A stretch of 64,000 bases of DNA, from assembly GCA_027596195.1 (NCBI GenBank), contig JADGJG010000018.1, forward strand, positions 26,442 to 90,441, in the 5' to 3' direction. Made by a program: the position numbers and the translations under genes. Of this stretch, positions 44,343-56,185 are shown piece after piece. The notes beneath the pieces are model-generated. The model was not told where the DNA came from. It made no database searches and worked only from the letters and a program-made list of their open reading frames with translations. Position 1 is the stretch's first letter. Each line of letters opens with the position of its first letter. The DNA is from Podochytrium sp. JEL0797 (lineage: Eukaryota; Chytridiomycota; Chytridiomycetes; Chytridiales; Chytriomycetaceae).

Positions 44343-45268
44343 CTGATCGACTGGCTCTTTCCTCAACTTCTTATGGCCTCGTCTTCATGCGCTGCCTCCT
44401 CAGCTCTTGCCTCATACACCGGCGCCGCAAATGCGCAACTTCAGCTGTCGCCATTTGGAAAATGTACAAAACGTCGGCAATCAAAACCCCCTCGCGACCG
44501 CGGAACTCTTCGTTGGACGAAAGTGGATTCATCAAAGCTCTGTTTGCTTTACAAACTGCCGTCTGGCGTTCGAAAACGATGCCACGACGATGGGCTGGGC
44601 CACATACACACACGCACGCCAGACGCTCCTGATCCAACCCTGAGTCCGACGCCTCGCTCAACGAATTCGCGGCCGCAAATGAAATCATCTTTTTCGGCGT
44701 ATCCCTCGAAATCAAAAACCACGTAGCGCGCCCCCACATTCAGTCAGTTTGCGGCCTCAATTCTCAAATCCGATTTTGCAGCATTAGACCGAGTGCTCTC
44801 GATGACAATATCGTGCTCGAGGCGGACGTGTCAGTGGGTTGTCTGAGAAACGATCCATGAAAACTCTTTCCGTTCGCGAGCGTCTGTTGCTGCCCGTCTT
44901 TTCGAAACCGCATTTCGCGCTGCACTTTGCGTTAGAAATCGAATACTTTGACGCCATCACGCACTGTCTGTCGTTACGGCCTTTCTTCGTGTCGTTTTTT
45001 GACCATGCAGTTGATTCGGCTGTTGAGCGAGGCTCTTGCGTTGGCGGATGCGGAAGATTAGGCACTCGTGAGCAAGCCGCCGCATTACAAATTCAGCTTC
45101 GTTGACATTGTCCCATCGTCTGGAGAGAGGCCGACACGAACAGCCGCCACGCTTCCTATAATTCATCAATTGATTACCTGCAAATTTCTTGCGGGCATGC
45201 GCTCGCATCTCCGGAAATGTGCGCCACGCGAGAGTCAGTGTGCATCTTTTTACCACACCAAAGAATGA
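44343..45268 (+). pseudogene. Decayed gene, family not recognised
   Basis: A plus frame reads sensibly for about 150 codons with a few stops: VGNQNPLATAELFVGRKWIH, then CFTNCRLAFENDATTMGWAT, EFAAANEIIFFGVSLEIKNH and LDDNIVLEADVSVGCLRNDP, a stop, and later HYKFSFVDIVPSSGERPTRT and AATLPIIHQLITCKFLAGMR. The spacing of stops and lack of splice sites point to a pseudogene. The phrases do not match any family I can name. Confidence 0.35.
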
Positions 45269-45284
45269 ACGAAGGGCAAAACTC

Positions 45285-45765
45285 GAAATATCCGATTTTC
45301 AATTTTGAAGAATCTCCGTATTCGCGAAGAAGAACGTCAGCGTGTCTCCCCAACGCGAAAGTGCATCTATGCCATTTCCAACGCGTGCAGAATTCTCGAA
45401 CCCATCGTTCGTATACGATTCTCAAGCGATCTCTTCGGCCCAGACTCCCTCAATTCGCTCGTCATTTCTCATGACTCGTAATGTCCACCTTCACTGAGCT
45501 CATGGGATTCGGTTCGAATGGGTCTTTGATGACGCATTTTTGCGGATGGCTCCCGGCCATTGTGGTGAATGCGATTGGGGCGGATGAGAACTTGAATACC
45601 ATGATTGCCTTTCTGCGCGCTCATAATCGCGGGTGCACGGATTGTTGAGTGGCTGGAGCAGAAGTATCGATTCGAGGAAATGATTGTGTGGTTTTGAATG
45701 TGGTCGAGGATATTGTTTTCAAGATTCAGAATACAATCAATTGTGGATGATGATGTTTAATTTAC
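45285..45765. repeat. Dispersed repeat family R1, copy 2
   Basis: Aligns with 36255-36765 over its length. Here the equivalent frame reads STFTELMGFGSNGSLMTHFC, then AIGADENLNTMIAF, RAHNRGCTDC and a stop. Confidence 0.6.
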
Positions 45766-45787
45766 TCAGGCGGAAGCGTTGTAGTAG

Positions 45788-46327
45788 TCAGTTGGGTTTC
45801 TGATGGGACTTGGACTGGAACCAAAAGTCTCGACGAGACAACTCTGCTTCACAGAACGCGAGAAAAAGGAAACAAATATTCTTCCAGAAATATTTACTCG
45901 GAAGAATGATTTTCGAGAGCCAGAATACACTGGGGTTTGCACTGGACTTATTTTCCAGCCACAAAATGATCCCCACACAGGATCCCCCAACCCAAACCTC
46001 TCTCCCATCTCTTCCAGCAGCCAGTTTAATGAGGCCTTGGACTGCCGGATTCAACAAAAGACCAGTCCCACGCACACCACCACCCCCACCACCCCCCACC
46101 AAATTCATCAAGCGAGAACGCAAGAATCTGTTGATGAGAGGTACGTCGCACCCTTGCCGAAAGATCCGTCCACCGGAATCGCCAAGAGCCGACGTGCCAC
46201 CAAAAAAATACACACCACCCCAACAAGACATCCCCTCCCTCTTCCTTCCCCTCCCCCGCAACCCCACGCCATTCCCCGACACTTTCGAACCCCCTGAACG
46301 CAAAAAAACCCACCAATACACCAACAC
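45788..46327 (-). CDS. Hypothetical ORF, doubtful
   Basis: A minus-strand frame of about 150 codons contains VPLINRFLRSRLMNLVGGGG, LLNPAVQGLIKLAAGRDGRE and VWVGGSCVGIILWLENKSSA, which has protein-like character and hydrophobic stretches, then a more basic end. No ATG in good position was found (the open frame begins at a non-ATG codon), and the family is unknown. The glycine run comes from a CCACC-rich repeat. Confidence 0.25.
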   Translation of the reverse strand: MLVYWWVFLRSGGSKVSGNGVGLRGRGRKREGMSCWGGVYFFGGTSALGDSGGRIFRQGCDVPLINRFLRSRLMNLVGGGGGGGVRGTGLLLNPAVQGLIKLAAGRDGREVWVGGSCVGIILWLENKSSANPSVFWLSKIILPSKYFWKNICFLFLAFCEAELSRRDFWFQSKSHQKPN

Positions 46328-46651
46328 TCACAACGCGAAAAACACAACACCTCACACAAACTCCCAAAACTCCGGCCCCCACCCCCCCAACCCATCACCG
46401 TATTTAGCACCACCCACCCCCTGATCCACACTCCATAGCAGCCCACTCGACCTCAAAGCTCAAGACTTGTCGCAGCTCCAGGGGTGTTTCATCGATTTGC
46501 AGGAGACCAACGGCAATTCGGCACCAAGGACACGGGAGACCTCTACTCTGGGAGTGTTCACGTGCGGCGAGGATTGAGCCGCCGCCGTCGACAATAACCA
46601 CAATGGATTTTGTGTTGAAGGAGATGGAGGAGCCGCAATGCAGGGTTGACG

Positions 46652-48026
46652 CTAAAGACCCGGAAGTGCCAGAGTGAACGTAGGAGCCGGGGTGAGGTCT
46701 CGCTTCCTCGTGCTTGAAGCCACGCTTCGAATTGGCGCCGATGGAAGTATTGGTGACACCACAGGCCGCTGCTGTTGAGAGTAACTGAGCGGAGTTTCAG
46801 TTTCAACCTTGGACTCCTGGAGCAATGGCGCGGCGCCCGCAAGGCGTTTGGCGCGCTTTTGGATATAGGCATCGAACGGCAAGATAACGCGCGAGATGGT
46901 AGTGGGGATGGGACTCGGTGAAGATGGTAACAAGTCGTTGATAGCGTCATTGATTTCTTGCATCACTTCGTCGCTGTGAATCTCTGCCGGTGGGAGGAGT
47001 TCGGAGCCGTGAATGAGTAAAACCAGGGTAGAATCCACAGGAAGTGCCACTGGCGAGAGCTGCTGCAAAGCAACAGTTGGCGGAGTGGAAGTGGGATGCG
47101 ACACAATGTGTGGGACGAGTGGTGTTGGCAGAACATTGCAGAATGCGTCATTCGCAATAGGTCCCATTCTGCCAAGCATGAGTGTCGAGTCAACCTCGGC
47201 CATATCTACATCCATTTGCGCCAGGAGAGATTCTGGTGCAGCCGTGATTTAAGCGGATTGAGCTGCCACTGCGGGCAACAGCCATAGTGGGGTAGCTGCT
47301 GATGGCATTTCAGACAAACCAAAATAACCTTCTTATATTTCACAACGCGTTGCTTCATCCGCAGCAGCAGCCAAGACCAAGAGCGCTGGCTCGACGTTTT
47401 GCGGGAATGGAGATGGTTTGCTTTGATCCAGTGTTGGAGGAAGTTGCAGAGGTGAAGGCAGCCCAGAACAGGTAGGAGCAGTAATGGAGGGACCCAGACT
47501 TGCCATTGGCGCTGACTTTCCGCCACCAAGAACCTTCTGCGTGAATGAAGAATGAGCGGGAACGGATTCGGACGAAATTGATCCTTGACGCGCTGGAGCG
47601 GGGATCTGCACACCACTGGGTCTATTTTTGGTACGACGCGGGAGCGGCATAAGTTTGCGAGACTTGACAGCAGTGTTGGACGAGGAAGGTAACGACAGTT
47701 TCGAGGAGCGGGGGTAGTCGGAGCGGGGCTGGTCGGACGCGCGGTGGGCAAGGGAGGAAAGGAGGCGGGCATGATGGGGGTCCTGGGACGCACGCGGCCA
47801 AAAACCAACTGATGAATAATATGAGGAATGAGGATATGGAAGCCGTAGATCCAATATCAACAAGATGACCGCATGCCTCCTTCACCACAGTAACGATCAA
47901 TTTGAGAAGACAGCCCACGAAACAGTCGAAAATGAGAAACCACGTTGCAGAATAGACAAAGCGCACAGCCATCTGTAGCGAAAGAAAGTTGCCGTTGGAC
48001 GAGTGGAAATTCAAGGCGTAACCCAT
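46652..48026 (-). CDS. Hypothetical protein, two membrane helices then a disordered Ser/Pro-rich region
   Basis: The ATG at 48026 opens MGYALNFHSSNGNFLSLQMA, with hydrophobic stretches FVYSATWFLIFDCFVGCLL and SISSFLILFISWFLAA. Coding character then continues in another frame as low-complexity Ser/Pro-rich sequence (SKLSLPSSSNTAVKSRKLMP; SSESVPAHSSFTQKVLGGG) and, after a probable intron near 47330-47250, as ITAAPESLLAQMDVDMAEVD, LPSSPSPIPTTISRVILPFD and KRAKRLAGAAPLLQES to a stop at 46652. The joins could not be fixed exactly, and the first and later parts might be two genes. No family was recognised. Confidence 0.4.
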
Positions 48027-48061
48027 GTCCGAAACACGGCATACCCTACCCAGGTTTCAAC

Positions 48062-48361
48062 ATGCCCAAACTTGATCGAAAAGATAATAAAAAGGGTGTT
48101 TGCGTCTTTTCGCACCTCGAAGAACAGCGAAAGCAACAGCGAAACAGCGCGAAACCGGTTTGGGGATGGGACCTGTCAAAGAAAACAGCTGGTCAATTGC
48201 CAGAAAAGCGCGACAAGAGTGGGAAATCGGTGGTTGATTCGCTTGGTGCGGTGGCATACGGATTCACGCGATTCGGGTCTCGGGAGATTGATGGACGAGG
48301 GAGGGCGGGGCAAATTACATCAGCAGAGGTTCAGAATCCGATAATTCGAGAGTACTATTGA
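48062..48361 (+). CDS. Small hypothetical ORF, basic
   Basis: 99 codons from an ATG at 48062: MPKLDRKDNKKGVCVFSHLE, then EEQRKQQRNSAKPVWGWDLS and SLGAVAYGFTRFGSREIDG to a stop. The start lies within 40 bp of, and divergent from, the ATG of the 46.6-48.0 kb gene, so the two could share a promoter. There is no family match and the length is near chance expectation. Confidence 0.25.
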   Translation: MPKLDRKDNKKGVCVFSHLEEQRKQQRNSAKPVWGWDLSKKTAGQLPEKRDKSGKSVVDSLGAVAYGFTRFGSREIDGRGRAGQITSAEVQNPIIREYY

Positions 48362-48689
48362 CCCCACGTAGGTGGTGAGATACGATGAGTGGGGTGGGAG
48401 TATGTGGATGCGTGTTTGAAGTGGGATTCTGGGAGGGCGTGGGTCGACGAGGTTGCGTGCCGCGAGAAATCAAAACCGGCGGAATGGATCAGACAGGGTT
48501 CACCGGTTTGCGGGAAAAGGACCGTGTTGGCACCATTGATACGGGAATCAATGGTGTGTTGGGGATTGGGGCATGCGTTTGGTACAGATCTCGTTTTGTT
48601 CCTCAGCGGGAGGAGAGTTCTTGAGTTAAACAAGGTGGTGGAACGGGTATGAAACCCGGGGTTGGACTAACCGTGGCAGCTACAAGGCC

Positions 48690-49210
48690 CAACCGGCAGC
48701 CAGTCTCGCATCAGGGGAATCAAGAGAAGGAGGAAGTTGCTGCTTCGAAAAATCCGAAATGAAATCAATCGCAAAAGCGCAAACTCTCATCGCGTGGGCC
48801 AATCGACCTCGCAACACATCCCGTCCAACCCAATCGGATCTCTTATTCGATGAAGACCACGCTAATCCCGTCACATCTCCCGGCCGAGACCAGCGAAAGA
48901 TGTGCGCTCCTGCTCTGCCCCGAAATCCCCTTGATTTCCTTGCTGGATGCGGAGTCGCCTGATCACGAAGGATCATCCGATTTTCTTGACTGTGGACACG
49001 CTTGTGCATTTCGCAATCGTTTCTCTCTCTCCGTCGACGTGCTTGTTCGGAATTTGCAACTCATACTTCCTGCATCTCCTTAATGCATGACCGTTCGAAT
49101 TCACGTTGATTGTGTCAGCTCGAAGCTCATTACTTGCTGCCGTGGGGATGTTGTCGGGATTCCTGTCGAAACGATTTGGCCCTCCGCGGACTAGTTTTCC
49201 GTATCAGACG
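48690..49210. repeat. Direct duplication, copy 1 (partner about 50510-51020)
   Basis: Shared in order with 50.5-51.0 kb: CAGTCTCGCATC, CATCCCGTCCAACCCAATCGG, CTCTCCGTCGACGTGCTTGT, TCGGAATT(T)GCAACTCATA and GATTGTGTCAG. Offset is about 1.85 kb, with many substitutions and small indels. No open gene. Confidence 0.65.
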
Positions 49211-49339
49211 TTCCTCTCCCGCATCGGTCAGCCATGGAAATTACGAGCCAGCGCCATAATGTGACTTCACTCATGAAGCCGCTTCTTCCTTCCACTCTAG
49301 ATATCCGATTCCGAGAAAGTGCCTACAAACCCAAGTTCA

Positions 49340-49430
49340 ATCTGAAGAATGACATCTCCGTATTCGCGCATTGAAGATCATCGACGTGTCTCTCCAATGC
49401 GAAAGTACATCCTCGCCATTTACAATTGGA
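49340..49430. repeat. Dispersed repeat family R1, fragment
   Basis: ATCTCCGTATTCGCG, GACGTGTCTCTCCAATGCGAA and CATCCTCGCCATTTACAA match the opening 100 bp of R1 copies 1 and 2. Confidence 0.5.
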
Positions 49431-49934
49431 TGGAGGCGAGGTTTCCCACAAGGCGCGGACGCGTCCATGCCGAATCAACATTCGCAACCCGATTCTTTGG
49501 AAGGCGCTCTGCGCAAACAAGAAGTAAACCATGGATTATGTATGGGCTTGCGTGTGCGATGACTTTCAAGGCGAGCGCGTTGCTGTGCCAGTTCAAATGG
49601 AAATCAGCACTTGCACGCTCTGTACGTGTTCAACGTTGGTTATATTCAGCTGATTCATATCTTCTCTGAATTCCACGAGCTGCTGTTCGGCTGATTTCTG
49701 TCGACACGTCACGCGCGTTTTTGAGATCCCCGTCTTGGCGCGTTTTTAAGTTTTCTTTCAGGAACAAAGATCAAATATAGTGGAATCATATTATGTTTAT
49801 TTTTTGCGTGAATCCGTTACTCCCGGGCGCATCCACATTCTCACTCCAGCGTCTGTCTTCTACCTGAACATACTCCCCCCACCTTCTTTCCTCACTCCCT
49901 ACGCAAGCCCCGCTGCACAACAGCGCAACGTTTC

Positions 49935-50130
49935 TATTCAATAAGGCTTGCGACGCGCTTCCAAACGGGATAGACCTGATGGATTCTTCCGAGCGCGTTG
50001 AGTTTGCGAACGATTTGGTGGGGCTTCGGATGAATTTGACGGGCGCGATGGGTGTGACTGCGGGTCGCTGGTTGGGTACAGAGGACGGGAAAATGATTCC
50101 TGTCGTTCTCGCGATGAGTAAAAAAATTGA
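49935..50130 (+). pseudogene. Short coding remnant
   Basis: One plus frame reads LFNKACDALPNGIDLMDSSE, then VEFANDLVGLRMNLTGAMGV and TAGRWLGTEDGKMIPVVLAM. It has good protein character but no matching upstream exon, and it soon ends. It may be a gene fragment; family unknown. Confidence 0.3.
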
Positions 50131-50509
50131 AACACGGTGGAATATCACAAAAAGCGGACGAACTTACTGCAGACACAATCGACTGATCTGACGAGACAAT
50201 AAACAATCCCAATGCGGTGATTTCTCATTTGGTTCTCGATTCAATCACTTTTTGGACTCCGATATGTGGAAGCGCGTCATTAATCGACGTGACGGAGGAT
50301 CGAACCGTGATGGTGCGCACGTGTTCGAGGATTGGGCGCGTGCAAAGAGCGAGGAGCGAATTCAATTTGCCGTGCATGAGAGGGTCATATTGAGGGATAT
50401 TTGGAGTTTCGCGGTGGGTGGGTGTGAGGCCATAGGGAAGCCAAGAGGGAGGATGATTGGAGGCGGGGAGGCGAGTTTCCGATAACCAGTGGACATATCC
50501 CCAGCACCA

Positions 50510-51020
50510 ATCGGGATCCAGTCTCGCATCCGGGGATCATCAAGAATCCTTACTCTGTGGCTAGTTGCGGATGAAAAATCAAATACGAAAATCAATCACA
50601 AAAGCACGAACACCAATCACCATTTTTTGTTGGCCATGGAACTCGCAACCCATCCCATCCAACCCAATCGGATCTCATAGTCCATGAAGGCCACGGCGAT
50701 CCCGCGACGTTACGTGGTTTGCAAGGCCCAAACGGTGAAATTTGACCGGTCCTCCGAAATCAGGTCTCTTCCTCCTTCCTTGTTGGAAGCAGAGTTGCCT
50801 GATCTTAGCGGATCATTCTAATATTTCCTGCGCTTCTGTACTTCACAATCGCCTCTCGCTCTCCGTCGACGTGCTTGTTCGGAATTGCAACTCATACCAC
50901 ATGGATCTCCTTCATGCAAGAGCATTCGAAGTCGCGTTGATTGTGTCAGTTGGAAGCTCGTTACCTGCTGCCGCGCGGATTTGTCGGGATTCTCCTCACT
51001 TTGATTTGGCCCTCGGCAAC
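50510..51020. repeat. Direct duplication, copy 2 (partner 48690-49210)
   Basis: See the copy at 48.7 kb. In both copies an R1-type fragment follows on the right, so the duplicated unit probably included it. Confidence 0.65.
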
Positions 51021-51129
51021 CTGAGATTCTCGGATCCGTTATTCTCAGCTTGGGACTGCTCGTGGCATTATTCCTTTCAAGCTGGATCTTCAACATCGCC
51101 ATGAACTTCTTTGCGCGAAAGTCCGTTTT

Positions 51130-51620
51130 TTAAGGCCAAAGCAACATCCTCGCCGCTTCCAACGCATACAGCATTCTCGGACGAATCGTGATAGGATTCA
51201 CAAGCGATTTCTTCATCCCATTGAACTTTCTTGTCATGAGCATGCCCAGGATTTTCGCCGCTATCTTTTTAGTGGCTCGCGGTTTCGACGCACGTGGAAC
51301 GTCGCGTGCTCCATCCACCACCCAGCCCATTTCTGTATTTACGCGAATAGCGTCAACATGTCTCTTCAACGCGAAAGTATATCCTCACCATTTATAACGC
51401 GTGAAACTTTTGAACGCATCGTTCTGCGAGTCAGGTTTATTCTCTTTGGCCAACTCTCCCACTCTTTTCACTCGTCATGATGGCTAGTGGTTTCCACCTG
51501 CGCTGATTTGGAGTTCTGAATAGATTCTTTAATGGCGCGTTTTTGGGGATTGTTTCCGATTGTGGTGGGGAGCGTGTTTGAGCCAGATGAGAACTTGACT
51601 TCCATGATTGGCTGAGTGCT
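51130..51620. repeat. Dispersed repeat family R1, degenerate copy
   Basis: Keeps AACATCCTCGCCGCTTCCAA, CGCATACAGCATTCTCGGAC, TTCTTTAATGGCGCGTTTTT, GATGAGAACTTGACTTCCAT and GATTGGCTGAGTGCTC in the order of R1 copy 1, with an insert that repeats its first part (51180-51400). Confidence 0.5.
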
Positions 51621-51649
51621 CAGGATCGCCTCGTCTCCCAATTCGTTTC

Positions 51650-52455
51650 TCATGCGTCAAACAACCCCTCTGATCAGATTCGTTCTTCTCTCTCGTGCTT
51701 TCGCCCACAACACCATTGCCACATTATTGTAATTCCTACATCTGGTGATGATCACCTTTTCGTGATACGGAACTTTACGGTCAACGAGTATTTATTATTT
51801 TTTTATTGCACGGAAGGAGGGTGGCATATTGTCATACCCTTTACAGCTACGGCTGAAATTGCTTTTTGACGACGTGTACCCCGCATGCCACGGCCCACGA
51901 GCGCAGAGGTTCCCTAAATGCTTATCAAATCATAATGGTTTTGTCACGGTGTTGTGTGCCCTTCTTTCTGGAGGGCTTTGTCAGCACCCCTTTTTAATCA
52001 ATGTCAAATAAACGTCAAAGCCTCTGAAAATTTTCCAATTTGACTATTCCCATCAAATAGATAACCTCGAATCCAGCAGACACGAGAACATGTCATTCTA
52101 TCTTCCGCACCAGTCAAGTCTGTGTCGTTCATTCGGTCGTTCATTCGAATATGTTTTCCTCTTGAAGGTGTGCAAGCCATAAGCCGTAGTGCCATAAGCC
52201 GAAGCCATATTGTGGCTGGAAATTGGAAAATTTTCAACACTCAAAATATCGAACCTTTACACGTGGTGGTCCAACGCGAGTTCACTGAGGTGCCGGCACG
52301 GCATCGCAGACAGTCTGAAGCAATATTTGCGGATGCGAAAAAAGCTGTCTGAGTTAAGCTGGCAGCCGAGTTTCCGGTCGAAAATGACATGTCAGGTGAC
52401 AAATATGCTCTTCTGTGATCGGAGCCACCTAACACGTGACGAAAGCTTGCCGAAA
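51650..52455. other. Intergenic, upstream region of the hexosaminidase gene
   Basis: No gene supported. Two adjacent near-identical phrases, GCCATAAGCCGTAGT and GCCATAAGCCGAAGC, lie at about 52175-52206. Confidence 0.45.
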
Positions 52456-52460
52456 ACGGG

Positions 52461-52467
52461 TATAAAG
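52461..52467 (+). promoter_or_regulatory. TATA box of the GH20 gene
   Basis: TATAAAG, 47 bp before the start codon, in a clean position for a short leader. It is the clearest core promoter in the window. Confidence 0.6.
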
Positions 52468-52507
52468 AGGAGGGGAGGCTGACATTTCCCTCCCCATCAA
52501 CTCACAA

Positions 52508-54547
52508 ATGCACTTGACTTCAATTCTCACTGCCTCTGCTTTTGCAGTTGGCGTGTCGGCTCAGGCCAGCGCGTCCCCATTGGCGCCGGTCCCACACAAC
52601 CTCCTCTGGCCCAGACCCCAAAAGTTTACCCATGGAACCACTGAGACTTTCTTCAGCCCCGTTCAGGTCGATATCGCCATCACGGCCGTCAACGGAAACC
52701 AAGCCATGCTTGAGAGAGTGAGTTCTGAATGCGTATTCCCTCGACCCTCGACTTAACGTTTCTGGCGTTCGATAGGCGGCCAAGCGTTTCCGCGCCGATG
52801 TCCTCAAAGTCGGTTGTGACAACAACCAAGGATCCGGCGGCATCACCTCCGTGTCCGTCACCGTTTCTGGAACCGACCCCAAAGACCTCGCTCAAGCTGA
52901 CGAGTCCTACACTCTCACCACGTCCGCGACTGGAGTGATCATCAAGGCTCAACACTCTGTTGGGGCCCTCCGCGCCTTTGAGACTCTCGGTCAGTTGGTC
53001 AAGCCGGTCGAGAAGCTTCCATTCCACGCCAAGTCCGATGCCACTGGATGCAAAGCCGCTGTCGCTGCTGGCTTCAAGTCCGGATTCGTTATTCCAGTAT
53101 GTTGAAATCTATTCAATTTCCTTATCATAACTGCTCATGTTAAAATGTATCTCAATTTCAACAGTCTGGACCATGGGCCATCGAAGACAAGCCCTCTTAC
53201 AGCTGGAGAGGAATCTCTCTCGACACGTCGCGTAACTACATTCCCGTCTCCTCCATCCTCCGCACCCTCGACGGTATGACTGCAACCAAGCTCAACGTCC
53301 TCCACTGGCACGTTGTCGACGCCACCTCCTTCCCCATGGTTTCCACCACCTACCCCGACTTGATTGATACCGCGTACAGCAAGCTCTCGATCTACACTTA
53401 CGATGACGTCAAGGCCATCATTGCCTACGCCGCCGATCGCGGTATCCGCGTGATTCCCGAGTTTGACCAGCCCGCCCACGCCTACGCCTTCAGCTACGCC
53501 AAGGGCCTCAAACCCTTCATCCTCTGCCCCAACGGTGGTGCTGGTGGTACCACCTCTTTCTGGCCCACCTGCCCAGAGCCCCCTTGTGGAAACGTCAACG
53601 TTGCCGACCCCGGTGCTGCCCCCGCCATCGGAAAGCTTCTCCAGGAATACGCCAACCTCTTCCCAGACTCGGTGTTCCACATGGGTGGAGACGAGGTGCA
53701 GAACTTCTGTTTCGCCAACTCTGTCGAATACACGGACGTTGTATTTGGAAAGGGCAAACCCATCCCTGCCACTGGTACCCCCGAGTGGATTGCTGGACTC
53801 GGACGTGTGTACCAGCTCTACACGGACTATCTCCTCAAGAACTCCATTAACGGCAAGACCCCCATGTTCTGGGAGGACATTGTCATTAACGACGGTGTTG
53901 TTGCGCCCAAGGGATCCGTCATTCAGATTTGGAACTCGTGGGACAACGCGGTCGGCAAGAACTCGATGCAGAAGGTCCTCGACATGAACACCAAGGGAGC
54001 CGGATACAAAATTGTCGACACCAACAACGACTACTACTACCTCGACGGAGGCTCGGGTGCGTGGTTGACGGACCGTGGATTCGGACCGGGTGGAGACTCG
54101 TGGAAGGAGAACTACTGGACCAACTACAAGAACTGGGCGCGCGTCTACCAGCACGACCCCCGCCGCTCTGTTATGGAGAACCGCACGGACACCACTGGAA
54201 CTGGGCTTGCCGGTCCTTTGGTTGGAGACGTCTCTGCGATTATCGGAGCCGAGGTTGCCATGTGGGGAGAGAGAATCTCGGACTCCAACTTGGACGTCAA
54301 GTTGTGGCCGCGTGCCGCTGCGATGGCAGAAGCCATGTGGTCTGCTGATTCCTTCCCGGACCCTACTAACAAGGATCAATTCGAGGCCCACCCGCGTCTT
54401 GAGGTGTTCAGAGACCGTTTGATTGCGCGTGGATTCAATGCCGAGACGCTGCAGCCTTACTACTGTCGCGACAACCAGTGTGGTGCTGCTTTCTCGGGCT
54501 ATCCCGCCGACCAGGCTTACGGAAACGTTGCCCCAACTGCTTGGTAA
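52508..54547 (+). CDS. Secreted beta-N-acetylhexosaminidase, GH20
   Basis: Three exons (52508-52717, 52776-53096, 53165-54547) give 637 aa; phases check. A signal peptide (MHLTSILTASAFAVGVSA) is followed by the small alpha/beta GH20b-type domain (to about 175) and the TIM-barrel catalytic domain. SWRGISLDTSRNYIPV, LNVLHWHVVDATSFP and GIRVIPEFDQPAHAYAF are barrel landmarks, and HMGGDEV (about 350-356) carries the Asp-Glu catalytic pair, Glu about 354. The end has paired cysteines (YYCRDNQCG). Family knowledge: the enzyme removes terminal GlcNAc or GalNAc from chitin oligomers and glycans by substrate-assisted catalysis, and fungal members work in chitin turnover outside the cell. Third-position bias to C/G is stronger than in neighbouring genes, suggesting high expression. 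All key residues intact. Confidence 0.96.
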
Positions 54548-54585
54548 ACAGCTACTGCGGTGAAGATGTAGAAGTAGAGAAATTG

Positions 54586-54593
54586 AAAAATAA
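54586..54593 (+). promoter_or_regulatory. Candidate polyadenylation signal
   Basis: AAAATAAAC about 40 bp after the GH20 stop codon, near AATAAA in type. Position is right but functional proof is absent. Confidence 0.4.
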
Positions 54594-54889
54594 ACTTTTT
54601 TTGAAAGAGAATACGCCTAAAACGGGGTGATTGTATCGGGTTTTATTACCCTAAAAACCATAGCCCACTATGATCAAACCATACAATGAGGAAGGCGTGG
54701 TGGACACGCATTGAGAACACCAAGAGGTGGCATCATCCCCATCAGACGAAGAGTTTAGCCGTGATTGTAACCAAAAAATCAAAACGAACCAGTCGCAGTC
54801 ATGCGACCCAGGGTGGTGCTCATTCACTAGTTCAAAATTTCTCTATCTGCAGCGTTGAAATTTTTTTTTCGACCATTTGATACCTAGTG

Positions 54890-55360
54890 TCACTTTCACC
54901 CCAGATCTTGCTGCGACACCCTTGGATCCGCCTGTGAGTATGAGAGAAGAATAAATGCACAACAATCGTCCAACATTTTTATTCGCAGATGAATATTCAG
55001 ACGACGCACTCCACTCCTCTATTGCGGATTCTGTATCAGGGATCTGCTCTCATTCCAGAAGTGACCGATTATACTACTGGAGTAGCATTCTTTCTCCTGA
55101 GAACTCCGTTTCATATCTGTGACATTGACAGGCCATGGTCCAAGTCTTTGAACCAGAAACTCAACAACGAGCATTGTTCCGTGTTACTCACAACTATTGG
55201 AAGGTTGCAGTTGCAAAAATGGGTGAATCTCCGTGGCGTTTAGCTTTTCCTTCAAGAGCATGGATCGACATTGGCGGGGCAGCTCTCTTCACCCAACACC
55301 GAAATCGCACAAGTCATTTACGTGGTTCTCAGATGCCCGTTTTGCAGCTTCTTTGAGCTT
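54890..55360 (+). pseudogene. Possible spliced small gene or relic
   Basis: A donor (GTGAGTATGAG near 54932) and acceptor (TTTTTATTCGCAG ending 54988) would place ATGAATATTC or GATGAATATTC in an exon reading DEYSDDALHSSIADSVSGIC. A second acceptor near 55131 leads into AMVQVFEPETQQRALFRVTH, then NYWKVAVAKMGESPWRLAFP, to a stop near 55356. The pieces have protein character but no family and no convincing start. Confidence 0.3.
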
Positions 55361-55908
55361 TGAATTGCACCAGCAAATTCAAGAAGTGGGTACCCTTCTT
55401 CGCTCCCCTCCCTTAACTAATGCCTAAATGTGCCAACTCAAATCACGCGAAGAATCCTTCCAGAGCTCAAACTGAGATCTCTTCCTCTCTCTTCAATCAT
55501 GCAACGATGCGTTGCGAAAGGAGAAATTTCGGCGGGTGGCAGTTAAGGGCAGATGGAGGAGCTCAGCACCACTTTCATCCTTAATACACCACATAAGCGC
55601 AGCCGAGAAGGGGCATTTCCAGAAATAAAATAACGAAGCAAAAAGAACGTTTCTGAGCTTGAACTCCAATTCACCCCTTACCCACCACCGAAGGAAAAGC
55701 GCTCTTCAAAAAATTGGAAGCCGTCCAAGCCCTCGACGCTTCCGATCCGCGGGAAGCATCTCGATTCGAGATGACCCTTGAGAAAGCACTACCGGCCCAT
55801 GCAGAGTGGCGAGTGCAACTAGGTTCTAATCACCTGCCAAACAGCGCTTGATATAAAGCCGAATGTGTATAATAAAGGATTGAAGATGTAAAAAGAAAGC
55901 AATCAAAA

Positions 55909-56185
55909 CCGATGTGTAATCAGTCTCAAATTTTCCGAAGTCTTTTCATGTGCGACTTTTCCAGGAATTACATGAATCGCGACGTTTATTATTATAGGCG
56001 ATTGAGACATGCGAGCAGATATTTCCGGGCTGGCATTCTGTGTTTGCGAAATCCAGCACCCAAAACAAGCACCCCCCAATTCTCGATCTCCCATTCTCCC
56101 ATGAAAAGAAGTCCAATCAAATTTCGGAAATCTCCCCTCTATCGAAATCCTGCGTCCATTATTCGGTGGGTGTGTGTCCCCATTG
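55909..56185. repeat. Direct repeat, copy 1 (partner 57298-57575)
   Basis: About 275 bp shared, offset 1.39 kb: TGTGTAATCAGTCTCAAATT, GCGACTTTTCCAGGAATTA, ATTATAGGCGATTGAGACAT and CCATTATTCGGTGGGTGTGT occur in order in both. No gene inside. Confidence 0.75.

Noticed and set aside
46652..48026. Known regulator or transcription factor
   Set aside because: Only low-complexity Ser/Pro sequence and two hydrophobic stretches are visible, with no DNA-binding or catalytic motif, so no function is claimed.
53135..54391. 418-codon minus-strand frame opposite the GH20 gene
   Set aside because: Shadow of a strongly biased coding exon; composition (Gly/Val/Arg-rich) and lack of motifs show no real gene.
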